Of a stretch of 64,000 nt of DNA, positions 38,621-49,383 are shown in pieces. Location: the NCBI GenBank assembly GCA_902728285.1, contig CACVBU010000351.1, positions 1,659,136 through 1,723,135 on the forward strand. Reading direction: 5' to 3'. The notes under the pieces were generated by a model. The model ran no database searches and was not told the origin of the DNA. It saw only the letters and a list, made by a program, of their open reading frames with translations. How positions within the stretch are numbered: the stretch's first letter is position 1; each line of letters begins with the position of its first letter. The translations under genes and the position numbers were made by a program. The DNA comes from Clytia hemisphaerica (taxonomy: Eukaryota > Cnidaria > Hydrozoa > Leptothecata > Clytiidae).

Positions 38621-41600
38621 TGGACACTGACATGTCATCAAGCTTAGAGTGACTTTGATAAATGAAAATTAACTGAAACATTCTTCCAAGAAGTAATTCC
38701 TTTTAATGTTAACAAGTAAATAAAAATTTGGAAACGTTTAACTAAAATGGCCATATCGGTTAGACGCAACTGATATCGACACTGGCATGCTATCCAGATC
38801 AGAGTGACTTCCATGAATGTAAATTAACTGAAACATTCTTCCCAGAAGTACTCCTTTTCAATATTAACAAGAAAACAAAGATTTGGAAACATTAAACTAA
38901 AATGGCCATATCGGTGGGACGCAACTGATATGGACACTGGCATGTCATCCAGCTCAGAGTGACTTCCATAAATGTAAATTAACTGAAACATTCTTCCCAG
39001 AAGTACTCCTTTTCAATATTAACAAACAAACTAAGATTTGGAAACATTAAACTAAAATGGCCATATCGGTTAGACGCAACCGATATGGACGCTGACATTT
39101 CATCAAGCTAAGAGTGACTTTGATGAATGAAAATTAAGTGAAACATTCTTCCCAGAAGTATTCCTTTTCAATATTAACAAGAAAACAAAGATTTGGAAAC
39201 ATTAAACTAAAATGACCGTATCGGTTAGACGCAATGTATTCCTTTTCAATATTAACAAGAAAACAAAGATTTGGAAACATTAAACTAAAATGGCCATATC
39301 GGTTAGACGCAACCGATATGGACCCTGCATTTTATCAAGCTAAGAGTGACTTTGATGAATGAAAATTAACTGAAACATTCTTCCCAGAAGTACTCCTTTT
39401 CAATATTAACAAGAAAACAAAGATTTGGAAACATTAAACTAAAATGACTATATCGGTTAGACGCAACCGATATGGACACTGACATGTCATCAAGCTTAGA
39501 GTGACTTTGATGAATGAAAATTAACCGAAACATTCTTCCCTGCAGATCACCTTTTCAATATTAACCAGAAAATAAAGATTTCGAAACATTAAACTAAAAT
39601 GGCCATATCGGTTGGACGCAAACGATATGGATACTGGCATGTCATCGAGCTCATTGTGACTTCCATGAATGTAAATTAAATGAAACATTCTTCCTAGAAG
39701 TACTTCTTTTCAATATTAACAAGCAAACAAAGATTTGGAAACATTAAACTAAAATGGCCATATCGGTTAGACGCAACCAATATGGACACTGACATGTCAT
39801 CAAGCTTAGAGTGACTTTGATGAATGAAAATTAACTGAAACATTCTTCCCAGAAGTACTTCTTTTCAATATTAACAAGAAAACAAAGATTTGGAAACATT
39901 AAACTAAAATGACCATGTCGGTTGGACGCAACCGATATAGACACCGACATGTCATCAAGTTTAGAGTGACTTTGATGAATGAAAATTAACTGAAACATTC
40001 TTCCAAGAAGTACTTCTTTTCAATATTAACAAGCAAATAAAAATTTGGAAACGTTTAACTAAAATGGCCATATAGGTTAGACGCAACCGATATGGACACT
40101 GACATTTAATCCAGCTCAGAGTGACTTTGATGAATGAAAATCAACTGAAACATTCTTCCCAGAAGTAATCCTTTTCAATATTAACAAGAAAACAAAGATT
40201 TGGAAACATTAAACTAAAATGGCCATATCGGTTACACGCAACCGATATGGACACTGGCATGCCATCCAGATCAGAGTGACTTCCATGAATGTAAATTAAC
40301 TGAAACATTCTTCCCAGAAGAACCCCTTTTCAATATTAACAAGCAAACTAAGATTTGGAAACATTAAACTAAATTGGCCATATCGGTTAGACGCAACCGA
40401 TATGGACCCTGGCATGTCATCCAGCTCAGAGTGACTTCCATAAATGTAAATTAACTGAAACATTCTTCCAAGAAGTACTTCTTTTCAATATTAACAAGCA
40501 AACTAAGATTTGGAAACATCAAACTAAAATGGTCATACCGATATGGACACTGACATGTCATCAAGCTTAGAGTGACTGTGATGAATGAAAATTAACTGAA
40601 ACATTCTTCCCAGAAGTACTTCTTTTCAATATTAACAAGAAAACAAAGATTTGGAAACATTAAACTAAAATTACCATATTGGTTAGACGCAACCGATATG
40701 GACACCGACATGTCATCAAGTTTAGAGTGACTTTGATGAATGAAAATTAACTGAAACATTCTTCCAAGAAGTACTTCTTTTCAATATTAACAAGCAAATA
40801 AAAATTTGGAAACGTTTAACTAAAATGGCCATATCGGTTAGACGCAACCGATATGGACACTGGCATGCCATCCAGATCAGAGTGACTTCCATGAATGGAA
40901 ATTAAATGAAACATTCTTCCCAGAAGTACTCCTTTTCAATATTAACAAGAAAACAAAGATTTGGAAATATTAAACTAAAATGGCCATATCGGTTAGACGC
41001 AACCGATATGGACACTGGCATGTCATCAAGCTCAGAATGACTTCCATAAATGTAAATTAACTGAAAGATCCTTCCCAGAAGTATTTCTTTTCAATATTAA
41101 CAAGCAAACTACGATTTGGAAACATTAAACTAAAATGGCCATATCGGTTAGACGCAACCGATACGGACACTGGCATGTCATCCAGCTCAGAGTCACTTTG
41201 ATGAATGTAAATTAACTGAAACATTCCTCCAAGAAGTATTTCTTTTCAATAAAAACAAGCAAACAAAGATTTGGAAACATTTAAATAAAATGGCCATATT
41301 GCTTAGTCGCAACCGATATGGACGCTTACATGTCATCAAGGTAAGAGTGATTTTGATGAATGAAAATTAACTGAAACAGTCCTCAAAGAAGTACTTCTTT
41401 TCATTATTAACAAGCAAACAAAGATTTTGAAACATTAAACTAAAATGGCCATATCGGTTGAACGGAACTGATATGGACACTGGCATGTCATCCAGCTCAG
41501 AGTGACTTCCATTAATGTAAATTAACTGAAACATCCTTCAAGAAGTATTCCTTTTCAATAAAAACAAGCAAACAAAGATTTGGAAACATTAAACTAAAAT

Positions 41601-42600
41601 GGCCATATCGGTTAGATGCAACCGATATGGATACTGACATGTCATCAAGATTAGAGTGACTTTGATGAATTAAAATTAACTGAAACATTCTTCCCTGCAG
41701 ATCACCTTTTCAATATTAACCAGAAAATAAAGATTTCGAAACATTAAACTAAAATGGCCATATCGGTTAGACGCAACCGATATGGATACTGGCATGTCAT
41801 CAAGCTCATAGTGACTTCCATGAATGTAAATTAACTGAAACATTCTTCCTAGAAGTACTTCTTTTCAATATTAACAAGCAAACAAAGATTTTGAAACATT
41901 AAACTAAAAGGGCCATATCGGTTAGACGCAACTGATATGGACACTGACATGTCATCAAGCTAAGAGTGACTTTGCTGAATGAAAATCAATTGAAACATTC
42001 TTCCAAGAAGTACTCCTTTTCAATATTAACAAGAAAACAAAGATTTGGAAACATTAAACTAAAATGGCCATATCGGTTAGATGCAACCGATATGGACACT
42101 TGCATGCCATCCAGATCAGAGTGACTTCCATGAATGGAAATTAACTGAAACATTCTTCCCAGAAGTACTCCTTTTCAATATTAACAAGAAAACAAAGATT
42201 TGGAAACATTAAACTAAAATGGCCATATCGGTTAGACGCAACCGATATGGACACTGGCATGTCATCCAGCTCAGAATCACTTCCATAAATGTAAATTAAC
42301 TGAAAGATTCTTCCCAAAAGTACTTCGTTTCAATATTAACAAGCAAACTACGATTTGGAAACATTAAACTAAAATGGCCCTTTCCGGTTAGACGCAACCG
42401 ATATGGACACTGGCATGTCATCCAGCTCAGAATCACTTTGATGAATGTAAATTAACTGAAACATTCCTCCAAGAAGTACTTCTTTTCATTATTAACAAGC
42501 AAACAAAGATTTGGAAACATGAAACTAAAATGACCATTTCAGTTAGATGCAACCGATATGGACACTGGCATGTCATCCAGCTCAGAGTGACTTCCATTAA
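38621..42600 (+). repeat. 155-bp satellite array, segment 5 (diverged)
   Basis: Forward-orientation monomers with clearly more substitutions and indels than segment 4. Examples are CCCTGCAGATCACC replacing CCCAGAAGTACTCC in two monomers, and CAATAAAAACAAGC variants near 41.2-41.6 kb. One monomer is cut short at about 39235 (GCAATGTATTCC). The segment ends in CTTCCATTAA, whose TTAA is the target site of the next element. Confidence 0.95.
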
Positions 42601-42614
42601 CCCTATTTTTATCA
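42601..42614 (+). repeat. Left terminal inverted repeat
   Basis: CCCTATTTTTATCA matches the inverted right end at 13 of 14 positions. Inside it follow a run of 11 G and TGTTTTCCACCAG (42620-42638), which matches 49340-49358 inverted over 19 bases. Confidence 0.85.
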
Positions 42615-42839
42615 GGGGGGGGGGGTGTTTTCCACCAGGCTGGCACTCTTTTGCTAATAGCACACTGAAATTTTTTTTTAACATTCTGAAAGTTTTTGAC
42701 TTTTAATATAATCCTATTAGCAGCATGTATACCAAATTTTACAATCATACACCGACCAGATCAGGTTTTATGACTTTTTTGTGCAGGCATATCATAAAAT
42801 CCAGCTAAAACCCTGTAAAATCCCAAAATCTTAAATTTA

Positions 42840-42856
42840 GCATAACTTTTGATCTA
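42840..42856 (+). repeat. Left subterminal inverted block
   Basis: GCATAACTTTTGATCTA is an exact 17-base inverted match to 49319-49335. Weaker inverted similarity (ACTTCAAATTTTGACAGG against ACTTGAAAATTGGCAGAA) continues just inside it. Confidence 0.8.
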
Positions 42857-42929
42857 GGCATCCAACCGACTTCAAATTTTGACAGGTTTTAGGTATCAAT
42901 AATAAATTTTAAAAAATATTCAAAAAATG

Positions 42930-43425
42930 AGCATACCACAGATTTTTGCTTATTCCCCGCTGTTTCCTGCGGGTTCCCTCGATTCCCCTCGGATTTATGT
43001 TTCTCTTGTCAGAGATCTCCCGCCGCCGCCTGCGGGTTTATTAGGTTTTCCTGCGGGTTCCCTCAATTCCCCTCGGATTTATGTTTCTCTTGTCAGAGAT
43101 CTCCCGCCGCCGCCTGCGGGTTTATTAGATTTTCCTGCGGGTTCCCTCGATTCCCCTCGGATTTATGTTTTTCTTGTCAGAGATCTCCCGCCGCCGCCTG
43201 CGGGTTTATTAGGTTTTCCTGCGGGTTCCCTCGATTCCCCTCGGATTTATGTTTTTCTTGTCAGAGATCTCCCGCCGCCGCCTGCGGGTTTATTAGGTTT
43301 TCCTGCGAATTCCCTCGATTCCCCTCGGATTTATGTTTCCCTTGTCAGAGATCTCCCGCCGCCGCCTGCGGGTTTATTAGGTTTTCCTGCGGGTTCTCTC
43401 GTTTCCCCTCGGATTTAAGTTTCTT
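42930..43425 (+). repeat. Left 84-bp tandem array
   Basis: About 5.5 units of exactly 84 bp; the word CCTGCGGGTTCCC or a variant starts at 42966, 43050, 43134, 43218, 43302 and 43386. The unit core is CCCGCCGCCGCCTGCGGG, then TTT, about 10 variable bases and CTGCGGGTTCCCT. The same core, inverted, makes up the right array at 48474-48887. Because 84 is divisible by 3, the plus strand stays open for 163 codons as a 28-residue repeat with a PPPPAG core. I treat this as a by-product of the repeat and not as a gene. A role as clustered transposase-binding sites is inferred. Confidence 0.85.
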
Positions 43426-44347
43426 TATAATTATTGTAGTTATGTAATTATAATGTACTGTATTAATGCTATTGCCGAAATTTCGATATTCGCAAATATG
43501 AAAAGTAAATTAAAGTTTATCCCTTATAGAATATTCATCATTCTAAGAAGCATAACTTTGCCGAAATTTCTAAACCTTGTGCATTGCATCAAAAATAAAA
43601 GGTAAAATAGATATCAATATTTTATTAAAATTATTAGGGATTTGTATATTTTTTGATTTTGAAACAGGTCTGTATTACATAAATTAATATTCAACTTAAC
43701 ATATATATAACTTAACATAACTTAACATAAATTACATATATAACTATAATTACAACGTAAATTTATATCAAAATAAATGAGTCATGAACGATTTAAAACT
43801 TGAAATGAAAGTTCTAAAAACCGCGATTATTAATCGTTGACCCTAACCTAAACCCAAGTAGTTATACTATCAATTTCAAGTCCAACATGTTTTTAGATTT
43901 AACATCACTTAATCAAAGTCAAATTTGGGAATAAAAGATCTTCTCCGTTTGAAGAAACACGGCCGAAAAGTAGAAACTTCTATTTACTACACCAATAAAA
44001 TATAAAGTTTATCATATTAAATTCAGCATTTTATACCTCTTTCGTAGCTCCTCTTTATTTGGACACGAGTTATCATCTGGATTGTGACGTTTAAAACTTT
44101 TTGATGCTGGCGAGACGTGCCCAAAGCCAAGTTTCTCCTAGTCTACACAATAGAAAGCTCCAGGCTTTTAGGCCTTACTCTTGGTCTATAGGCACTGCTA
44201 TATGCGGCCACTAGTAACCCCCACCAGGAATTGCTTATTAATAGGTTTAAACATAATAGAAAACTTTCACAAAAGATGTTTATCAATAGAGATTTCAAAT
44301 AAAAGAGTGTTTAAAACACAGCTGATTGGCTTAGGTTTCGAAACTTT
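43426..44347. other. Noncoding stretch between left array and NTPase gene
   Basis: About 920 bp, AT-rich. It includes a run of short CTTAACATA repeats at about 43695-43745. On the minus strand an AATAAA (44054-44059) lies about 290 bp downstream of the NTPase stop codon and could serve as its polyadenylation signal. No ORF of note occurs here. Confidence 0.5.
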
Positions 44348-45772
44348 CTATTGTTTCATTAAAACCTCAGTGCGCATGCGATTTATCCGAAGAATTTCAA
44401 TATTCAAAACAAGAGCAGTGCTCATATCCCGAAGAGTAGGAGTTTTACGCTCGAAACGAAGGAAGATATGACGTAGCCTAAGTTTCTCCATGCCACCGAT
44501 AAATTTGTTAGCAATTTGCGAGCCAGAGACATTATTAACGATAGGATAAATTTTATCTCTCGATACCACAGAGAGTGGAATGGATTCATTGGATAAAAGT
44601 CTTTTGGCACACTTTTGATAAGTGACTAAATAATCCATGGTCAAATTTTCAGGCTCCGGTAAAGGAGGCTTAAATTTAATGAAGCTATTGTTCTTTTTGG
44701 GTTTTTCAACAGCAGGACCCTTTAGAAGAGAAAAAGCCATTTCAACAGAATAAGAAACAATTTTGTTAGCCATATTGATGTCAGCCTCTGTCACAAAGTC
44801 GGAATTACTGTGATCGTTTTGCAATGCAGTGCGAAGTAACGAAATGACCCCAGAAACGCGTAGTAATAAGCCAAGGGACTTACTTTTGATGGACAACTTC
44901 GCTTCCTCGAATTTCTCCTCCATACGGTAGTCGACAATAGCATCGTGACATGCATCATAAATTAATTCGGCCTCTTCAGTCAATGCTAATTTGATGTTAT
45001 TGTCCACACATCTGTTGTATATTTTGCTCAAAACGCCCTTCATGTCCACCAAATCTTTGCTTTCTTCGAGCTTTTTCTTTTTGTCGGCACGTTTGATATA
45101 TACTTCTTCAGGCACACTTATCAAGAACCGCTGATAAAAACCATCAGAGAGATTGTTTCTGGCAAACTGGACGGCATAATAAGGCTGCGTGAAGGACATA
45201 ATCGATAGACGAGGGTCGAAAAGCTCTAAATTACCACTCGTTTTCGTCTTTTTCGACCAACTGGTTCCGGAGTATAAAGATAGGTACCTTGAACGCTCGC
45301 TGCTGCCTGACGTTCCTTTGTCCAATCCATCGAAAAATGTAGCAAATTCGTCGTGACATGCAAGGGTACTGCCATTATTAATTCGCATAGATTGCATTAA
45401 ACCTTCCAATGTCCCGCTGTCAAAGGTATGAGATTCTCCGGGTTTGTTCTCCACATCTTCCATCAGATCTTTGACGATTTTCATTCCCGACGATTTATTG
45501 GTGCCCGATCTTCCGCACACTAACGCGTATAGTATCGTGGGTTCAGTATGTAAGTCTCCCGCATTTACAGTAGCATGTTGTGAGCAATAAGCAGCGGACA
45601 CCAAAAGTGGCACAGATAGATACGTTTCAGGGACGCCCAATTTCGTAGAATGATGATTTATCCATTCAGCAACTTGATTGGGAAACCAAGTTTTCGTGTC
45701 GTATTTGACTTTCCATGCAATAGTTATAACCTCTTTATAGTCAGCATCATCGATGGGTGGATATTTCGACAT
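44348..45772 (-). CDS. DUF3987-like P-loop NTPase (474 aa)
   Basis: This is a predicted ATPase of the DUF3987 type, a family best known from bacteria and phages and related to primase-helicase ATPases. The N-terminal 80 residues match the family's layout (FPNQVAEWINHH, then VPLLVSAAYCSQHATV). Walker A is GRSGTNKSS (87-95). Walker B is LACHDE (137-142). A polar sensor-like SFTQP follows at about 193-197, and DGFYQRFLISVP (210-221) resembles the family's arginine-containing motif. The last 150 residues are charged and not assignable. The frame is intact. A pyrimidine-rich CAG acceptor ends one base before the ATG, indicating an intron in the 5' untranslated region. The gene is divergent from the KDZ-like gene; in a transposon it may assist DNA processing or replication, but that is inference. 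Confidence 0.78.
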   Translation of the reverse strand: MSKYPPIDDADYKEVITIAWKVKYDTKTWFPNQVAEWINHHSTKLGVPETYLSVPLLVSAAYCSQHATVNAGDLHTEPTILYALVCGRSGTNKSSGMKIVKDLMEDVENKPGESHTFDSGTLEGLMQSMRINNGSTLACHDEFATFFDGLDKGTSGSSERSRYLSLYSGTSWSKKTKTSGNLELFDPRLSIMSFTQPYYAVQFARNNLSDGFYQRFLISVPEEVYIKRADKKKKLEESKDLVDMKGVLSKIYNRCVDNNIKLALTEEAELIYDACHDAIVDYRMEEKFEEAKLSIKSKSLGLLLRVSGVISLLRTALQNDHSNSDFVTEADINMANKIVSYSVEMAFSLLKGPAVEKPKKNNSFIKFKPPLPEPENLTMDYLVTYQKCAKRLLSNESIPLSVVSRDKIYPIVNNVSGSQIANKFIGGMEKLRLRHIFLRFERKTPTLRDMSTALVLNIEILRINRMRTEVLMKQ

Positions 45773-45773
45773 T

Positions 45774-45949
45774 CTGAAAAAAAAAGAGAAATTTTAGGTA
45801 GATAGCTTTACAAGAGCCCACTCGTGATCGAAAAAAAGTGATATCATTCAAAAAATATCTTAATGACGCCAAAAACATATAAAATACGCATAAAGACCTA
45901 AAGTCTTATATTTATTCGATGGATTCTAATTAAATTCAAGCTTACATAC
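45774..45949 (-). other. Predicted 5'UTR intron of the NTPase gene
   Basis: On the minus strand the donor is ATCAG followed by GTATGTAAG (45949-45941). The acceptor is a T-rich tract ending in CAG (45776-45774), one base before the ATG. The 176-bp intron would join a short upstream exon to the coding exon. Both sites match the GT-AG consensus well; use of the intron is not demonstrated. Confidence 0.6.
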
Positions 45950-46045
45950 CTGATAATGAAGTGGCAAGTACTTTGAAATCGCACACAAAGGATGTTCGCA
46001 GATCGAAGTTTTTTACTAGATTGTGGAGATGAAACCACGATATTG

Positions 46046-46131
46046 TATAAAAGTAACGTTCAGAAAGCACTGACGTCACTTTATTTACACCTCAATGACT
46101 TCATTCTCAAAGATGGTTAAAATTGACGTCA
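46046..46131 (+). promoter_or_regulatory. Divergent promoter region with TATA box and two CRE sites
   Basis: TATAAAAG at 46046-46053 is a good TATA box on the plus strand, about 160 bp before the KDZ-like start codon. It is followed by TGACGTCA at 46071-46078 and again at 46124-46131, the palindromic site of CREB/ATF bZIP factors. The inverse of the same TATA region could serve the NTPase gene in the other direction. Confidence 0.55.
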
Positions 46132-46213
46132 GAAAATGGAACGCATCGACACGACTTCATTTTCATTAATTCACAAATAACGACATACACGAATAGAAAA
46201 GAGCAAAATTGAA

Positions 46214-47845
46214 ATGAAGGTCAAGTTCGAGATGTTGCTCCTGTTGTGCGACCTATATAAAGCAATCCCGTCAAGAACACCGAGGCGAATGGAAATCATT
46301 CATCAATACTCAAAGTTGATTTCTGAAGAACCTTTTCTTTGTCCACGGGACATACTAATTGATATTCATGATGAGGAAACACCGTTTCAGAAGACAGAAT
46401 TTGAATTGACAATTCAAATGATATGCAAACTTGAACAAAACATTCCGAAGCTGAATAATTTGACACAAAGACGATTAGAGGTACCGTTATTCTTGTTGCC
46501 CACAGCATATTATTGTTGTGGTACTTTTCTGAAATTGCAACCAAAATTTGCCACTGTCAAATTGTATTCTACTGACGGAGAGCATAAAGCCCATTCGTAT
46601 CATTCAAAGTGTGCGAAATGCTCCAATACCCATTACTATGGATTTACAGAAAATAAGAAACTTTGTCAAAAGACTTTCGATTTCAGCAACTGTGAGGTAT
46701 TGTTGTTCAATTCTGGCATTGCATTCACCAGAAAATTGTTAGAAATGACAGACAATATGATCTGCATCGGCGGAGTGTCATTTGAGAAAGCTGCTGATAT
46801 AATCAGTACAACTGGACATATAATGGACAGGATTAATCCTGATAGGTTGGAAACAGCGTGGTATATTTATCGTATTATTGAATACCAGATAACTTTATAT
46901 TGGCCGAGAAAGAAAGTATCAAAGGAATTAGATGTTGAAGCGCTGTGTGGAATGGTCTATGAAGAAATCAAATCGGAAGTGGATTCAAAGTGACTGAGAC
47001 ATATATGTACAGAGCCTGCCTGCAAAGAAAGATTTATTGTAATCGATGGCAACGAAAAACTGCATCGACTGATATGTGATGCACCCAAAACGCGTGTTTT
47101 AGGTTGCGGTGGAGAGGTGAACTCATATGAGTTGTGCATACAAAATCCCCAGAGAGGTAACCAACACCAAACCAAATCAAAGTTCTGTCATGTACATGAA
47201 AATGAAAAAACCGGTGAAACAATAACGCAACTGGACATGAGACCGTTCACCAGACAATTTGCTAAAAATTTAGACAATGTAGTTGTCGATGAAGATAGCT
47301 GTAAGAAAGAGGAGAATGTCGATCGTTTTCATTCGAGGACAGCAGGAATGTTTTATTTATTCAGACCCTGTGGTATACGTTTATCACACTATGAAATGTA
47401 CACTTCAGAGTCGTTATCTTCAGTATTCTTGTATCTCATTGACACGTTTGGAGAAACAGCTCAAAATTTATCTGGAATTGTGTACGATCGTTCGTGTGGA
47501 TTGCATCCTTTCATACAACGGTTGAGTAACGAGGGGAATCTAATTGCAAAAAAATACGAGGCGCTAGATTTCATCGTGGATATATTTCATGTCGAGAAAC
47601 ATACTCAGCCAAAATTTATGCTTCCACATGTTGATTGTCTTTATCATCCATTTTTAGACAGATTTAGTCGCGTGAGAGGACTTAACACCGAAGTAGCTGA
47701 ACAGTCTAACAGTCAACTTAATCGTTTTAAGTATATGACTCGAAAAATGAGCTACTGCAAAAGGTTGTTATTTTTTAAATTTATTGATGACACTCATAAC
47801 AAAATTTGTTTGGAAAAATCCAAGCATAAATCAATTATTATTTAA
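46214..47845 (+). pseudogene. KDZ-like transposase with cysteine clusters, single in-frame TGA
   Basis: One reading frame of 544 codons including the terminal stop starts at ATG 46214 and is interrupted only by TGA at 46991-46993 (codon 260). I assign it to the KDZ group from its layout. A first cysteine cluster has CAKC (133-136), C151 and C160. A second, just after the TGA, has C265, C270, IDG (277-279) and C288, then C298, C308 and FCHVH (324-328). The RNase-H-like part has YDRSCGLHP (424-432), a D456-x2-H459-x3-H463 cluster (DIFHVEKH) and NTEVAEQSNS (491-500), which supply candidate acidic and zinc-binding residues. The TGA separates the two cysteine clusters, so termination there would leave no catalytic domain. 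It is followed by C, a leaky context; decay, readthrough and sequencing error are all possible. The KDZ call is by motif only. Confidence 0.72.
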
Positions 47846-48473
47846 TTTGATTATAATTATAATTTTTGTGTTAAGCAATTATTGTCCCCGTTCCAAAACG
47901 GAAAGTTTGTAAAATGCAAAGGTGATTATTTAAATCGTTGCAAAATTTCACTGTTTATACAACTTGTTTTTTCTTTATTTTATCATAAGCGTGTGTTTTA
48001 AGAAAATAGGTAGTTTCATTATCATGCACTTTTTGTGTTATCCGTAAAAATCAAAGAGCTTCCATTTTTAAATATAGTTATTTCGACGGGTAGTATATAA
48101 CATTAATCATATTGAATTTCGTAATAATTAGAGGTATTTCAGGTTATAAAGTTCATTATAATTACATATAGAAGTTATATAAATATGAAGATAGTTTACT
48201 AAAAGCCGGTTATTGTTTTGTTAATACGTGATTGTAGATATTATCACAGAATGTTATTTTATTTATATTTTAAGGAATTTCATGAAAAAAATTAAACAAC
48301 TGTTACAGTACTTTAATTTCATTTATATTTTCGAAAGTATTATATTTTTGTTCTGGAAGTTTGATTATGCATTAGAGACTTTGAATAGTCAAAATACAAA
48401 CGCATCAAAGATTTGAGTGTCCAAATAGTTTACTGAAATTCATTAATTTCTGATATTTCGATAATTAAAGATT
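47846..48473. other. AT-rich noncoding stretch after the KDZ-like gene
   Basis: About 630 bp of very AT-rich sequence holding the 3' end of the transposase gene. A 62-codon ORF at 48228-48416 has a low-complexity, phenylalanine- and isoleucine-rich composition and is not called. Confidence 0.5.
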
Positions 48474-48887
48474 TATAAATTACCCGCAGGGAATCCGCAG
48501 TGAAATTTGGAAACCCGCAGGCGGCGGCGAGATTCGAGGTTTCGATAACTAAAGATTTATAAATTACCTGCAGGGAACCCGCAGTGAGATTTGGAAACCC
48601 GCAGGCGGCGGGATTCGAGGTTTCGATAACTAAAGATTTATAAATTACCTGCAGGGAACCCGCAGTGAGATTTGGAAACCCGCAGGCGGCGGGATTCGAG
48701 GTTTCGATAACTAAAGATTTATAAATTATCCGCAGGGAACCCGCAGTGAAATTTGGAAACCCGCAGGCGGCGGCGGGATTTGAGGTTTCGATATAAAGAT
48801 TTATAAATTACCCGCAGGGAACCCGCAGTTAGATTTGGAAACCCGTAGGCGGCGGCGGGATTCAAGGTTTCGATAACTAAAGATTCG
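48474..48887 (-). repeat. Right 84-bp tandem array (inverted relative to left array)
   Basis: About five units of 81-84 bp; GCAGGGAA starts at 48486, 48570, 48651, 48732 and 48814. Shorter units lack one GGC triplet. Read on the minus strand, each unit carries CCCGCCGCC(GCC)TGCGGGTTT, about 10 bases, and CTGCGGGTTCCCT, in the same register as the left array. The other half of the unit (TTTATAAATCTTTAGTTATCG on the minus strand) differs from the left array. Confidence 0.85.
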
Positions 48888-49318
48888 AAAAGTTGCTATA
48901 TCATATTTTAAGTCAATCCGCAGGGCTCTGCGGGAAATATTGGACTATCTGTGCCTAAGTGCAAAAAAATTTAAAAAACTGCTGACGTCATCAAAAATGA
49001 CGTCATTGTTTTTTGATAAAATTTACTCATTTTCTGCATGGATTTTAAAAGTCAATTTTATTAGTATGTTAAAAACCGGCAAGTATGTGAAAGATATTTA
49101 TTTTGGCTTTTAGAAATTCAAAACATAATTGAAAAATCTCCATTAGTTCAACTTTAATTGCTATTTTATTGAATAGTACTTTTTCATTGGTCAGCGATAA
49201 TTGTGAAAATTTGTGATGACGTCATCACCTTTATGATTACGTGATCAACCCAAATTTTTTTCTATGAACTCCTTTTATTAGAGAACATTTCTGCCAATTT
49301 TCAAGTTCATATCTTTTC
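48888..49318. promoter_or_regulatory. Right subterminal region with three CRE palindromes
   Basis: This noncoding stretch between the right array and the end of the element contains TGACGTCA at 48983-48990, 48998-49005 and 49217-49224. The third is flanked to give GATGACGTCATC. Their function is unknown; bZIP binding is the known role of this palindrome in eukaryotes. Confidence 0.5.
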
Positions 49319-49335
49319 TAGATCAAAAGTTATGC
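49319..49335 (-). repeat. Right subterminal inverted block
   Basis: TAGATCAAAAGTTATGC is the exact inverse of 42840-42856. On the right it lies directly next to the CTGGTGGAAAACACCCCCC block (49340-49358), whereas on the left about 200 bp separate the two. Confidence 0.8.
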
Positions 49336-49383
49336 AAGGCTGGTGGAAAACACCCCCCTTGAGAATACAAAATCCGAAAAGGG

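Noticed and set aside
42597-42607. TTAACCCTA and AATAGGGTTA as telomeric repeats
   Set aside because: They occur once each, at the two ends of the transposon, and are explained by TTAA plus the terminal inverted repeat.
44181-44471. 96-codon plus-strand ORF overlapping the end of the NTPase gene
   Set aside because: Antisense shadow of the NTPase coding region with no recognised features.
48228-48416. 62-codon ORF after the KDZ-like gene
   Set aside because: Low-complexity AT-rich composition, no conserved features and no flanking signals.
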